Below are positions 23,990 through 32,831 of a DNA stretch of 33,129 bases, piece after piece. Location of the stretch: contig JAGBYI010000182.1 of assembly GCA_017628845.1 (NCBI GenBank), positions 1-33,129 of the forward strand. Reading direction: 5' to 3'. Source of the DNA: Bacteroidaceae bacterium (GTDB taxonomy: Bacteria; Bacteroidota; Bacteroidia; Bacteroidales; Bacteroidaceae). Below the pieces are notes generated by a model. That model made no database searches. It was not told where the DNA came from and saw only the letters and a program-made list of their open reading frames with translations. The position numbers were made by a program, and so were the translations under genes. Each line of letters starts with the position of its first letter. Position 1 is the first letter of the stretch.

Positions 23990-26043
23990 AGTTCAGGGTA
24001 CTGTATGCGGGTATGGTATATGGTCTGTAGTTTGTTCTTGAGAACCTCCTTGGCGTTTTCTATGTCCTGAAAGGTAATGGGCGTGTGCATGAAGTGCCCC
24101 TCGGAGAGTTGTCCATCCACGATTTTGTCGACCAGCGATGAAATGGTCTCTTCTGTAATCTCCTTCAGGCTCCGGCTTGCGGCTTCCACAGCATCGCACA
24201 TCATGAGGATGGCCTGCTCCATGGTGGTAGGCTCAGGACCGGGATAGGTGAAGCTGGCAGGGTCCAGTTCTATGTCGGGGCACTTGTTCTGTGCCTGGAT
24301 GTAGAAGAAACGTGTGAGGCTCTTGCCGTGATGGGTGCTGATGAAATCGCGAATTATCTGTGGCAGTTTCTCTTTCTCGGCAAGTGCCAGTCCCTCTCGC
24401 ACGTGACTGATGATAATCTGCGCCGACTGCACGTCGGTGAATCGGTCGTGAGGATTGATGCCACGCTGGTTCTCCGTGAAGAAGGCCGCATGGCGTATCT
24501 TGCCTATGTCGTGGTAGAGAGCGCCGGTACGGACCAGTTGGCTGTTGGCTCCCAGACGTTCCGCCACGGCGGCGGCAAGGTTGGCAACCTGCATGCTGTG
24601 CTGGAAGGTGCCTGGAGCCTCCTCCGACATACGTCGCAGAAGAAGATTGTTGGCGTTGGAGAGTTCTATGAGCGTGACATTGCTCGTAAAGCCAAATACC
24701 TTTTCTATGGGTATGAGCAACAGGTAGGCAATCATGAGCAGCAGGCAACTGGTGGCAATGCTGATGAGGTCGGTGTAGTTGACATCCTCGATGAAGAGCA
24801 CACGCCTGTTGATGAGCTGTATGCTGATGTATGCCAATACCGAAACCGCAAGGACGATGAGCATGGCACGGAAGAGTTCCGACCTCTGGTTGAGTTGGCG
24901 CAGGCTGATGATGGCGGTAAGTCCGGCAAGAATCTGCACAGTGAAGAAATCTGCAGGCTGTGATACGACCGGCACGCACATGAGAATGGTCATAAGGTGC
25001 GAAATGAATGCCGTGCGGCTGTCCATGAAGATGCGTATGAAGACCGGTGTGATGCTGAACGGCAATAGGTAAGGGCTGATGTTGGTGTGCACCACAATGG
25101 CATAGGTGCTGAGAGGGAACAGCAGGAACAGGGTGCAGGTGAGCAGCATGGCACGGGGCATGGTGAGGTAGTCGTTGCGGAACTGCTGGAAATACAGGAA
25201 GAACAGTATTATGACGATGCAGGTGTAGACAATCTGTCCTGACAGGGTGAGCATGAGTTCGGATGTAGACTTCTCCTGGCCGTTGAGGTGATGATGCATG
25301 CTCTCGAGTATGCGGAATGTGGAGGCATCGATTATTTCTCCCCTGTCCACGATCTTCTGTCCTACGACAACCTGTCCAAGATATGGCGTGACAAGGCTTT
25401 CCACGTCCTGAAGCTGCTGGCTGCTCTTGTTGGCATCGTATAGGAGGTTGGGCGACAGGAACCTGTTCAGTTTGCACTTTGTGAGTTCTGAGCGCCTGAA
25501 TTTAGTGCTGTCGGCGGTGTTGATGATGGCTTCGTAAGCCGTTTTGGGCGAGAGGAGTCCTGAAATGGGACGTGTGGTGGATAGGTTGCCGGTGATGATG
25601 CGTATGGAACTGAGGCGCGGGTCGCTGACGATATCTGCCTCGTCGGCAGAGATGATGCCTTTGCCGTATAATTTCCGCAACTCTTCTGCGATGTAGTCCT
25701 CGTAGTATGCCGGTACAAAGTTCTTCAGCTCCTCTTGGAAGGTGCGGTGCCAGTTGCTGACGGCACTGTCGGCAACATGCGGTTGTGCCAGGAAGTACGG
25801 CTCGTAGTAGTGGGTGACGCTGTCTATCTCCCTTTGCAACTGTTCCCTGCTCTTCATGACGGGGAAACTGTCCTTGGCAATGAGGGTGGCGTAATCCCAA
25901 ATGCCACCTTCGTGATAGTGGTAGGTACGGACGCTTTCTCGTGGCATAAATGTAACGAGTACCGCAATTACAATAGTTATGGCCAGGCTGCGGATAATGT
26001 AATCTCGCTGTGTCCACTTGTGACGATGGTTGAATCTGCTCAT
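23980..26043 (-). CDS. 7TMR-HD family phosphohydrolase (PgpH-like)
   Basis: The product has 687 residues. One N-terminal transmembrane helix (about 17-34) is followed by a large extracytoplasmic 7TMR-HDED-type domain (about 35-270) and a block of hydrophobic helices (about 275-455). The cytoplasmic HD domain follows, with H482, H511-D512 in HDIGK, and HTPITFQDI near the end. In Listeria PgpH this architecture hydrolyses c-di-AMP, so c-di-AMP turnover at the inner membrane is the likely role. It is transcribed divergently from gltX, with 105 bases between them. The leader has only a weak AGGA and no perfect TAnnTTTG box. Confidence 0.9.
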   Translation of the reverse strand: MSRFNHRHKWTQRDYIIRSLAITIVIAVLVTFMPRESVRTYHYHEGGIWDYATLIAKDSFPVMKSREQLQREIDSVTHYYEPYFLAQPHVADSAVSNWHRTFQEELKNFVPAYYEDYIAEELRKLYGKGIISADEADIVSDPRLSSIRIITGNLSTTRPISGLLSPKTAYEAIINTADSTKFRRSELTKCKLNRFLSPNLLYDANKSSQQLQDVESLVTPYLGQVVVGQKIVDRGEIIDASTFRILESMHHHLNGQEKSTSELMLTLSGQIVYTCIVIILFFLYFQQFRNDYLTMPRAMLLTCTLFLLFPLSTYAIVVHTNISPYLLPFSITPVFIRIFMDSRTAFISHLMTILMCVPVVSQPADFFTVQILAGLTAIISLRQLNQRSELFRAMLIVLAVSVLAYISIQLINRRVLFIEDVNYTDLISIATSCLLLMIAYLLLIPIEKVFGFTSNVTLIELSNANNLLLRRMSEEAPGTFQHSMQVANLAAAVAERLGANSQLVRTGALYHDIGKIRHAAFFTENQRGINPHDRFTDVQSAQIIISHVREGLALAEKEKLPQIIRDFISTHHGKSLTRFFYIQAQNKCPDIELDPASFTYPGPEPTTMEQAILMMCDAVEAASRSLKEITEETISSLVDKIVDGQLSEGHFMHTPITFQDIENAKEVLKNKLQTIYHTRIQYPELKK

Positions 26044-26109
26044 GTCCTATAATTGTTTCTTTCGAGCGCTAAATTACGAAAAAAAGCCGTTTAATAGGAA
26101 AAAAAGTTG

Positions 26110-26117
26110 TATTTTTG
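26110..26117 (+). promoter_or_regulatory. -7 promoter box TATTTTTG for gltX
   Basis: An exact TAnnTTTG match gives a leader of about 25 bases. It would drive gltX and the two genes behind it. The -33 element is not obvious. Confidence 0.6.
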
Positions 26118-26148
26118 TGGCAATAATACCTACTAATATAATAATGTA

Positions 26149-27711
26149 ATGGCAGAAAGAAGAGTAAGGGTGCGTTTTGCCCCCAGTCCGACGGGACCTT
26201 TGCATATAGGAGGTGTGCGTACGGCGCTGTATAATTATCTGTTTGCGCGCCAGCATGGCGGCGATTTCATTTTCCGTATAGAGGATACGGATTCCGGACG
26301 TTTTGTGCCGGGAGCAGAGGAGTACATTGTGGAGTCTTTCAACTGGCTCGGTGTGAAGTTTGACGAGGGAGTGGGTTTCGGTGGCAACCATGGCCCCTAC
26401 CGCCAGAGTGAGCGCAGGGACATATACCGTGAATATGTGAAGGTGCTGCTGGATGCAGGAAAGGCTTACATTGCGTTTGATACTCCCGAAGAATTGGACG
26501 CCAAGCGTGCGGAGATAGAGAACTTCCAGTACGATGCCAAGACCCGTGGCATGATGCGCAATTCGCTGACAATGCCCAAGGAGGAGGTGGACGCACTGAT
26601 AGAGAGTGGCCATCCCTATGTGGTGCGTTTCCTGATAGAACCGGGAGAGGATGTACATGTGGACGACATTATCCGTGGCGATGTGGTCATAAACTCAAGC
26701 ATTCTGGACGACAAGGTCCTGTATAAGAGTGCCGATGACCTGCCTACGTATCATCTGGCAAACATTGTGGATGATCACCTGATGGAGGTGACACATGTGA
26801 TAAGGGGCGAGGAATGGCTGCCCAGTGCTCCTCTGCACGTGCTGCTGTATCGTGCTTTCGGCTGGCAGGACACAATGCCTCGTTTTGCACACTTGTCTCT
26901 GCTGCTGAAACCTGTTGGTAACGGCAAACTATCGAAGCGTGACGGTGACAAACTCGGCTTCCCTGTATTCCCCCTGGAGTGGCACGACCCCAAGAGCGGC
27001 GAGGTGAGCAGCGGTTATCGCGAGAAGGGCTATCTGCCCGAGGCTGTGCTGAACTTCCTGGCACTGCTTGGATGGAATCCTGGTGAGGAGGGTTCAGAGA
27101 TGCTCTCCCTGGACGAGATGGTGAAACTGTTCGACCTGAGCAAGTGCTCGAAGAACGGTGCCAAGTTCGACTTTGTGAAGGCAGCCTGGTTTAACCACCA
27201 GTATATGATACGCCGTGAAGACAGCGAATGGGTGCCCGAGTTCGGCAAGGTGCTGGCTGCAGAAGGCATAGAGGCTACAGCAGAGCAGATGACCGAGGTA
27301 GTGCGCATGATGAAGATGAAGGTAATAGAGTATGTGGACGCTCAGGGAAACAAGAAGAAACGCAATATCAGTTTCGCATCCGACCTGTGGCCTCTGACCA
27401 AGTTCTTTTTCGTTGCACCGAAGGAATTCAACAAGGAAGACAAGTTCGTAAAGAAGAACTGGAAGGAAACTACTGCCGAAGAGATGAAGCAGTTTGCCTC
27501 CGTGCTTGAGACCGTGAGCGACTGGACGGTAGATGGCATGAAGGCAGTATGCGACCCTTGGGTGGAAGAGAGCGGATTGAAACCCTGGAACGCATGGCGA
27601 GTGTGCCTGGTCGGTGAGGGGCAAGGTCCGGATATGTATGAACTGGCGGCATTCCTGGGTAAGGAGGAGACTCTGCGCAGAATGGCGTTTGCGGTGGAAA
27701 CACTGAACTGA
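26149..27711 (+). CDS. gltX: Glutamyl-tRNA synthetase
   Basis: The product has 520 residues, as in other Bacteroidales. The class I signature HIGH appears as H19-I-G-G22 in [20 protein letters not shown], followed by [11 protein letters not shown]. The KMSKS loop appears as K260-L-S-K-R264. The C-terminal anticodon-binding half is present. The enzyme charges tRNA-Glu in the cytoplasm. There is no SD; the leader is AT-rich. It is followed by the carbonic-anhydrase-like gene after 21 bases. Confidence 0.97.
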   Translation: MAERRVRVRFAPSPTGPLHIGGVRTALYNYLFARQHGGDFIFRIEDTDSGRFVPGAEEYIVESFNWLGVKFDEGVGFGGNHGPYRQSERRDIYREYVKVLLDAGKAYIAFDTPEELDAKRAEIENFQYDAKTRGMMRNSLTMPKEEVDALIESGHPYVVRFLIEPGEDVHVDDIIRGDVVINSSILDDKVLYKSADDLPTYHLANIVDDHLMEVTHVIRGEEWLPSAPLHVLLYRAFGWQDTMPRFAHLSLLLKPVGNGKLSKRDGDKLGFPVFPLEWHDPKSGEVSSGYREKGYLPEAVLNFLALLGWNPGEEGSEMLSLDEMVKLFDLSKCSKNGAKFDFVKAAWFNHQYMIRREDSEWVPEFGKVLAAEGIEATAEQMTEVVRMMKMKVIEYVDAQGNKKKRNISFASDLWPLTKFFFVAPKEFNKEDKFVKKNWKETTAEEMKQFASVLETVSDWTVDGMKAVCDPWVEESGLKPWNAWRVCLVGEGQGPDMYELAAFLGKEETLRRMAFAVETLN

Positions 27712-27732
27712 TAGATCCAAAGTCGGAGCATA

Positions 27733-28314
27733 ATGGCTATAATAAAAACTCTAAAAGGTATGCCTGCCCCCCGATTCGGCAAGCACTGCTACTTCTCGGA
27801 AGGAGCGGTGATAGCTGGAGATGTGGAGATGGGCGACGATTGCACCGTGTGGTTCAATGCGGTGGTGAGAGGCGATGTCCATTTCATAAAGATAGGTAAC
27901 AGAACGAACATTCAGGACAACTCGTGCCTGCATACCCTGAACGGCAAGGCTCCTTGCATATTGGGCGATGATGTTACCATAGGACATTCTGTTACCTTGC
28001 ACGGCTGCGAGATAAAGGATGGCGCTCTGGTGGGAATGGGCGCTACGGTGCTGGACCATGCGGTGGTGGGCCGTGGCGCTATCGTTGCCGCCGGTGCTCT
28101 GGTGCTGAGCAATACGATAATAGGAGATGGCGAACTGTGGGCTGGAGTTCCTGCCAAGTTCGTGAAAAAGGTGGACCCGGAACAGGCCCAGGCATTGAAC
28201 AAGACCTATGCCCGACACTATGTAGAATACAGCGACTGGTACAGGGAGGCTGACAGCAATCCCGAGAATACACAGAATGTAACAACAAGCGACGAATATG
28301 TCTATAGAGGATAA
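27733..28314 (+). CDS. Gamma carbonic anhydrase-like hexapeptide-repeat protein
   Basis: The product has 193 residues, a left-handed beta-helix protein with hexapeptide repeats through about residues 15-150. The three expected zinc ligands are present: H67 (SCLHT), H85 and H90 (IGHSVTLHGC), with the 5-residue spacing of the last pair as in the gamma-CA/YrdA group. The LWAGVPAKFVK end of the helix is typical. It may hydrate CO2 or be a related acyl-binding protein; activity cannot be read from sequence. Its 3' end overlaps the next gene by 17 bases, which points to translational coupling. Confidence 0.9.
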   Translation: MAIIKTLKGMPAPRFGKHCYFSEGAVIAGDVEMGDDCTVWFNAVVRGDVHFIKIGNRTNIQDNSCLHTLNGKAPCILGDDVTIGHSVTLHGCEIKDGALVGMGATVLDHAVVGRGAIVAAGALVLSNTIIGDGELWAGVPAKFVKKVDPEQAQALNKTYARHYVEYSDWYREADSNPENTQNVTTSDEYVYRG

Positions 28315-29908
28315 AATCCGTGCCGTCCGCGAGTGGCTTGCCCAGGAGAGACTGGATGCTCTGGTCGTTCCTACGGATGATCCGCATGGTTCCGAATATC
28401 TGGCAGAGCACTGGCAGTGCCGAAAGTGGCTGACAGGCTTTACCGGCAGTGCCGCAACTGCTGTGGTTACCATGGATGAGGCTTTGCTGTGGACAGACTC
28501 CCGCTATTGGCTCCAGGCCGAGGAGCAATTGGAAGGGACGGAGTTCCGGCTGATGAGAGATGGCGTGGACACGGATATACAGGATTGGCTCGCTGCGCAT
28601 TGCGAGGAGGTGCGTTGGAGTTACAACGAACCTTTCAACAAGATTTGGACGGACCGTCCCTCCTTGCCTTGCACCAAGGCATGGGTGATGGCGGATGATG
28701 TCGCAGGAGAGTCTGCGGAAAGCAAGTTACAGCGTTTGGTGGATTATCTTTTGGAGAACAATCTTACGGGTCTCTATATATCAGACCTTGCCGAAGTTGC
28801 ATGGATGCTGAACATACGTGGCAATGACATAGCGTACAATCCTTTCATAATATCATTCCTATATGTGTCGGCAGATGGGAACCATGTCCTGCATGTCAAC
28901 GAGGAACAGGTAAGTGGCATAAAGGATTATCTGAAAGGCTTGGGGGTAGGCGTGGCGCCATACAACGATGATTTGGCGCGTTTCAATACGGAAACACCAG
29001 TGGCAAAGTGGAAATCTGCCAAGAACGAAGCAGAGCAGGAAGGGTTCCGCAAGGCTCATGTCCGCGACGGTGTGGCAATGGTGCGCTTCCTCGCCAGGCT
29101 GGAGCAGGCTGTGAATGATGGCGAGAAAGTGACGGAACTTTGGGTGGACAGGGTGTTGACCTCTTTGCGTGCCGAGCAGGAGGGATTCCTGTCGCTGAGT
29201 TTTGAGACAATTGCCGGTTTTGCCGAACATGGCGCGATAGTACATTATGAGGCAACCGAGAAGACCGATGCAGAGATAGTGAAGAACGGTCTGCTCTTGT
29301 TGGACAGCGGTGCTCATTATGACTGCGGAACTACGGACATTACACGTACAATAGCCATAGGCGAACCTACGGAGGTGGAAAGGCGTGTCTATACTTTGGT
29401 TCTGAAGGGACATCTGCAATTACAGGCCATGCATTTCCCGCAGGGAACAACGGGCCTGCAGTTGGATACGGCAGCCAGAACCGCTATGTGGCGTGAAGGC
29501 TATGACTTCGGTCATGGTACAGGCCATGGGGTAGGGCATGTGCTTGGAGTGCATGAAGGACCGGCGCAGATTAGGAAGAACCACAGATCGGATACCGTGC
29601 TTCCTATTTGTCCTGGGCAGGTTCTGACGGATGAACCTGGAATCTATCTGCCAGGAAAATTTGGAGTACGTATAGAGAACTGCCTGTTATGCGTGCCTGC
29701 ACAGGAAAATGACTTCGGGCGTTTCCTTAAATTTGAACCATTTACCCTGTGCCCTTATGAAAGAAAACTGATAGTTGCGGAGATGCTTACATGCGATGAA
29801 CGCTGTTGGCTGAATGATTATCACAAGAGGGTGAGGGAAATGCTTTTGCCTCTTCTTGCTGCCGAGCAGGAAAAAGACTGGTTGAAGGACGCAACGCTCG
29901 CTATCTGA
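28298..29908 (+). CDS. Xaa-Pro aminopeptidase (aminopeptidase P, XPNPEP1-like)
   Basis: The product has 536 residues. It has two creatinase-like N-terminal domains, then the pita-bread catalytic domain with all five metal ligands: D336 and D347 (LDSGAHYDCGTTDITRT), H414 (HGVGHVLGVHEGP), E446 (LTDEPGIY) and E460 (GVRIENCLL). The HGVGH-HEGP form resembles the eukaryotic XPNPEP1 type rather than E. coli PepP. The enzyme removes the first residue from peptides with proline in position 2, probably in the cytoplasm, as there is no signal peptide. It overlaps the preceding gene by 17 bases and is the last gene of the gltX operon. Confidence 0.95.
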   Translation: MSIEDKIRAVREWLAQERLDALVVPTDDPHGSEYLAEHWQCRKWLTGFTGSAATAVVTMDEALLWTDSRYWLQAEEQLEGTEFRLMRDGVDTDIQDWLAAHCEEVRWSYNEPFNKIWTDRPSLPCTKAWVMADDVAGESAESKLQRLVDYLLENNLTGLYISDLAEVAWMLNIRGNDIAYNPFIISFLYVSADGNHVLHVNEEQVSGIKDYLKGLGVGVAPYNDDLARFNTETPVAKWKSAKNEAEQEGFRKAHVRDGVAMVRFLARLEQAVNDGEKVTELWVDRVLTSLRAEQEGFLSLSFETIAGFAEHGAIVHYEATEKTDAEIVKNGLLLLDSGAHYDCGTTDITRTIAIGEPTEVERRVYTLVLKGHLQLQAMHFPQGTTGLQLDTAARTAMWREGYDFGHGTGHGVGHVLGVHEGPAQIRKNHRSDTVLPICPGQVLTDEPGIYLPGKFGVRIENCLLCVPAQENDFGRFLKFEPFTLCPYERKLIVAEMLTCDERCWLNDYHKRVREMLLPLLAAEQEKDWLKDATLAI

Positions 29909-29969
29909 GTTGATTTGTAAAACATAGGTGTCAAAACATGGTGACATGATGTAAAAATAACACATTTGC

Positions 29970-30001
29970 TTTGTGTCTTATTGGAAAAAGCATTATCTTT
30001 G
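29970..30001 (+). promoter_or_regulatory. Promoter of mdh: TTTG-N20-TATCTTTG
   Basis: TTTG (29970-29973) and TATCTTTG (29994-30001) match both halves of the Bacteroidota consensus and predict a leader of about 36 bases. Confidence 0.82.
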
Positions 30002-30041
30002 TTCGGAATAAATATTGTTTAAACACTAAATATTAAGAATT

Positions 30042-31034
30042 ATGGCTTTTTTGACTGACGAAAAACTTCTTATTGTTGGTGCCGGTGGTATGATCGGTTC
30101 TAACATGGTACAGAGCGCTTTGATGCTGGGTCTGACTCCCAACATTTGTTTGTATGATATTTTCGAGCCTGGTGTTCATGGTGTAGCTGACGAGATGGCA
30201 CATTGCGGTTTCCCCGGTGCTAACATCACTTGGACTACTAACCCCGAGGAGGCTTTCACTGGTGCCAAGTATATCGTTTCTTCTGGTGGCGCTCCTCGTA
30301 AGGATGGTATGACCCGTGAGGATCTGCTGAAGGGCAACTGTCAGATTGCTGCTGAGTTCGGTGACTTCATCAAGAAGTACTGCCCCGATGTAAAGCACGT
30401 TGTGGTTATCTTCAACCCCGCTGACGTAACAGCTCTCACAGCTCTGATTCACTCTGGCTTGAAACCCAACCAGTTGACTTCTCTGGCTGCTCTGGACTCT
30501 ACACGTCTGCAGCAGGCTTTGGCTAAGGAGTTCGGTGTTCAGCAGGACAAGGTTACCGGTGCCAAGACCTATGGCGGTCATGGCGAGCAGATGGCTGTAT
30601 TCGCATCTCAGGTTAAGATTGATGGCAAGCCTTTGGCTGAAATGGGATTGTCTGAGGAGCGTTGGGCTGAGATTAAGCACAATACCATTCAGGGTGGTTC
30701 TAACATCATCAAGCTCCGTGGCCGCAGCTCATTCCAGAGCCCCTCTTACTGCGCAATCAAGATGATTGAGGCTGCTATGGGTGGCGCTCCCTACACTCTG
30801 CCCGCAGGTTGCTATGTTAACAGCGAGGAACTGGGTTACAAGAATGTAATGATGGCTATGCCTACAACAATCGATGCTGACGGTGTTCACTATGTTGCTC
30901 CCGAAGGTACTGCAGAGGAAATGGCAGCGTTGCAGTCTTCTGTTGAGCACTTGGGTAAGATGCGCGACGAGATTATCGCTTTGGGTATTATTCCTGCAGT
31001 TGAGGATTGGACAAAGGAGAATCCCAATCTGTAA
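30042..31034 (+). CDS. mdh: Malate dehydrogenase
   Basis: The product has 330 residues. The N-terminal Rossmann motif LLIVGAGGMIGSNM (about residues 8-21) is followed by an acidic NAD-selecting residue in LYDIF. The substrate-binding arginines lie in GGAPRKDGMTREDLLKGN, with asparagine in IFNPADV. The catalytic histidine is in TYGGHGEQM. Lactate and malate dehydrogenases share these motifs; the APRKDGMTR loop favours malate. It interconverts malate and oxaloacetate in the fumarate-respiration/succinate pathway typical of these fermenters. Codon choice is strongly biased toward GGT, GCT and CTG-type codons compared with its neighbours, suggesting high expression. It is a single gene with its own promoter and terminator. 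Confidence 0.94.
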   Translation: MAFLTDEKLLIVGAGGMIGSNMVQSALMLGLTPNICLYDIFEPGVHGVADEMAHCGFPGANITWTTNPEEAFTGAKYIVSSGGAPRKDGMTREDLLKGNCQIAAEFGDFIKKYCPDVKHVVVIFNPADVTALTALIHSGLKPNQLTSLAALDSTRLQQALAKEFGVQQDKVTGAKTYGGHGEQMAVFASQVKIDGKPLAEMGLSEERWAEIKHNTIQGGSNIIKLRGRSSFQSPSYCAIKMIEAAMGGAPYTLPAGCYVNSEELGYKNVMMAMPTTIDADGVHYVAPEGTAEEMAALQSSVEHLGKMRDEIIALGIIPAVEDWTKENPNL

Positions 31035-31051
31035 TCGATTTAGAGCAGAAT

Positions 31052-31076
31052 ACACCTTATATATATTATATATAGG
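31052..31076 (+). repeat. AT-rich ACACCTTAT motif, copy 3
   Basis: ACACCTTATATATATTATAT followed by ATAGG lies 17 bases after the mdh stop and just before its terminator. Here the AU stem can extend to about nine pairs with the bulged T. Confidence 0.6.
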
Positions 31077-31081
31077 TATGG

Positions 31082-31116
31082 AGGCTGTGCCGTGGTTATG
31101 GCACAGCCTTTCATTT
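31082..31116 (+). terminator. Hairpin terminator of mdh
   Basis: A ten-bp perfect stem, AGGCTGTGCC (31082-31091)/GGCACAGCCT (31100-31109), has an eight-base loop and is followed by TTCATTT. Confidence 0.85.
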
Positions 31117-31224
31117 GCTCCTTGCAGAGCGCATAGGGGGGGGCGTCGGGAAATGTTCAAACGTGTCTTTCGTTTGAGAACATGCTGTCCTGGTGTGCCT
31201 TTATGTAAATTTTCATTAAAATCC

Positions 31225-31255
31225 TTTGCTACTTCATAAAAAGGTCGTACCTTTG
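31225..31255 (+). promoter_or_regulatory. Promoter of rpsU: TTTG-N19-TACCTTTG
   Basis: TTTG (31225-31228) and TACCTTTG (31248-31255) match the full Bacteroidota consensus with 19-base spacing. The start is predicted near 31260. Confidence 0.88.
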
Positions 31256-31259
31256 CGCC

Positions 31260-31277
31260 GCAAAATGTACGTTTTGC
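31260..31277 (+). promoter_or_regulatory. Hairpin at the 5' end of the rpsU leader
   Basis: GCAAAA-TGTACG-TTTTGC is a perfect six-bp stem that coincides with the predicted transcription start. About 30 AT-rich bases without an SD separate it from the ATG at 31308. Confidence 0.55.
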
Positions 31278-31307
31278 ATAATATTAACTAATTCATAATT
31301 AAAAACA

Positions 31308-31499
31308 ATGATTGTAGTACCTGTAAAAGAAGGTGAGAACATTGAGCGCGCATTGAAGAAGTTCAAGCGTAAGTTTGAGAAGACTGGTGTTGTTAAGGAG
31401 CTTCGTGCCCGTCAGCAGTTTGACAAGCCCTCTGTTAAGAACCGTCTGAAGATGGAGCGTGCTATCTATGTTCAGCAGCTTCAGCGCGTAGAGGACTAA
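31308..31499 (+). CDS. rpsU: 30S ribosomal protein bS21
   Basis: The product has 63 residues, basic, starting MIVVPVKEGENIERALKKFK, an unmistakable bS21. In Bacteroidota, bS21 helps hide the anti-Shine-Dalgarno end of 16S rRNA, which explains why most genes here lack an SD. The leader has a hairpin at the likely +1 and no SD. It is followed by the tyrosine recombinase gene after 104 bases that hold a separate promoter. Confidence 0.97.
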   Translation: MIVVPVKEGENIERALKKFKRKFEKTGVVKELRARQQFDKPSVKNRLKMERAIYVQQLQRVED

Positions 31500-31544
31500 T
31501 CCTCCGTAAAGTATTAAAGAAGTTTAATTTTTGAGGCATCCCCT

Positions 31545-31574
31545 TTGAAGTTGCCGAAAAAATGTCTATCTTTA
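31545..31574 (+). promoter_or_regulatory. Probable promoter of the recombinase-hpf operon
   Basis: TTTG (31545-31548), 18 bases, then TATCTTTA (31567-31574), one base off TAnnTTTG. The predicted leader is about 25 bases. Confidence 0.6.
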
Positions 31575-31603
31575 TCCTCAGAAAAAGCATAAGAGGAATA
31601 TAA

Positions 31604-32500
31604 ATGGATGCTTGGTTCGAGGAATTTATTGCTTATCTGAGATACGAGCGTAACTATAGTGAACTTACGGTAGTGTCTTATAGCAGTAGCTTGAAAGCGT
31701 TTGAGCTATTTTGTAAATCCTTGGAAGAAGAGTTGACTTGGAAAACGGTTTCATCTGATGTCATACGCTCATGGGTAGTGGCGTTGCTGGACGGAGGGGT
31801 TGCTCCTGCCGGTGTATATCCAAAACTCAGTGCCGTGAAATCGTTCTATCGCTTTCTGCTGAAGCGAGGTCTGGTGACGGTGGATCCTGCCTATGGCGTA
31901 AGTGCTCCTAAGAAAAGCAAGCCTTTGCCCTGTTTCCTAAGAGAAAAAGACTTGGATTGCCTATTGGACGATTTGGGGTTTCCGGAAACGTATGAGGGCA
32001 GACTCAGCAAGACGCTTGTCACAATGCTTTATGCTACAGGCATGCGTGCCGCAGAATTGATAGGTTTGGATGTTGCTGATGTCGATTTGCAGAACTCTGT
32101 GGTAAGTGTCGTGGGTAAACGCAATAAGCATCGTCTTATCCCGATGATTCCAGAGTTGGTCGCCTCGCTTAAGGTCTATCTTGCAGAACGCGAGAAGGTT
32201 CTTGAAGGTAAAGCCGATACTCAGGCGCTTTTCGTTACAAAAAGGAGCGGTAGAAGAATTAACTATCCGAAACTTCGTCAGTTGGTTAGGGGCACTCTTG
32301 CCAACGTAACCATGCAGTCCAAGCGAAGCCCGCATGTCTTGAGACATAGTTTCGCAACCTCATTGCTGAATAACTCTGCAGATCTCCAGTCGGTAAAAGA
32401 GTTGTTGGGACATGAAAGTTTGGAAACAACGGCAATCTATACCCATACAACATTTGAAGAACTGAAGAGAATGTATAACCAGGCTCATCCCAGGGCCTAA
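31604..32500 (+). CDS. Tyrosine recombinase XerC/XerD family
   Basis: The product has 298 residues, the standard Xer length. The N-terminal SAM-like core-binding domain (about residues 1-85) is followed by the catalytic domain with R148 (ATGMRAAELIGLD), H244-x-x-R247 (HVLRHSFAT), H270 (LLGHESLETT) and nucleophile Y279 (AIYTHTT). Its place between rpsU and hpf/tRNAs, with no phage genes around, indicates the housekeeping chromosome-dimer resolvase (XerC or XerD, not distinguishable here) rather than an integrase. Confidence 0.93.
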   Translation: MDAWFEEFIAYLRYERNYSELTVVSYSSSLKAFELFCKSLEEELTWKTVSSDVIRSWVVALLDGGVAPAGVYPKLSAVKSFYRFLLKRGLVTVDPAYGVSAPKKSKPLPCFLREKDLDCLLDDLGFPETYEGRLSKTLVTMLYATGMRAAELIGLDVADVDLQNSVVSVVGKRNKHRLIPMIPELVASLKVYLAEREKVLEGKADTQALFVTKRSGRRINYPKLRQLVRGTLANVTMQSKRSPHVLRHSFATSLLNNSADLQSVKELLGHESLETTAIYTHTTFEELKRMYNQAHPRA

Positions 32501-32506
32501 AAAGAA

Positions 32507-32513
32507 AAGGAGG
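32507..32513 (+). promoter_or_regulatory. Strong Shine-Dalgarno AAGGAGG before hpf
   Basis: AAGGAGG lies four bases before the ATG at 32518. It is the strongest SD in the window. Confidence 0.75.
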
Positions 32514-32517
32514 ATTT

Positions 32518-32805
32518 ATGGACATTAGAATCAAGGCGATTCACTTTGATGTGAACGAGAGACTTCAAGACTTCATTGAGAAGAAAGTAGGTAAACTGGG
32601 ACGCTTCGAAAGCGAAATAGGAAAGGTAGAGGTGTCATTAAAGGTCGTGAAGCCTGAAACTGCAATGAACAAGCAGGTTGATATTAAGGCTGATGTTCCG
32701 GGTAAGAGCTTGTTTGCTTCCGAAACATGCGACACGTTTGAAGAAGCGATTGATAAAACGTGCGAAATACTGGGTCGCCAGATAGAAAAGCACAAAAATA
32801 AATAG
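32518..32805 (+). CDS. hpf: Ribosome hibernation promoting factor (HPF/RaiA family, short form)
   Basis: The product has 95 residues, the short form without the C-terminal dimerisation domain. It begins MDIRIKAIHFDVNERLQDFI and has the VEVSLKVVKPE strand and the helix with DTFEEAIDKTCEILGRQIEKHK. It binds the 30S decoding region and stops translation in stationary phase. It starts 17 bases after the recombinase stop, so it is very likely cotranscribed. Its perfect SD is unusual for this organism type. Confidence 0.94.
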   Translation: MDIRIKAIHFDVNERLQDFIEKKVGKLGRFESEIGKVEVSLKVVKPETAMNKQVDIKADVPGKSLFASETCDTFEEAIDKTCEILGRQIEKHKNK

Positions 32806-32831
32806 ATTAGACGCTAAAAACTCATAAAAGT

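Noticed and set aside
29929-29946. TGTCA/TGACA inverted repeat as terminator of the aminopeptidase gene
   Set aside because: The stem is only five pairs and no T tract follows directly; too weak to call.
31136-31143. Run of eight G residues as a phase-variation switch
   Set aside because: It lies between the mdh terminator and the rpsU promoter, outside both coding regions and about 80 bases from the promoter boxes, so slippage would have no clear effect.
31604-32500. Integrase of a mobile element ending at the tRNA genes
   Set aside because: Standard Xer length, conserved neighbours (rpsU, hpf) and no att-like repeats at the tRNA ends point to the housekeeping recombinase.
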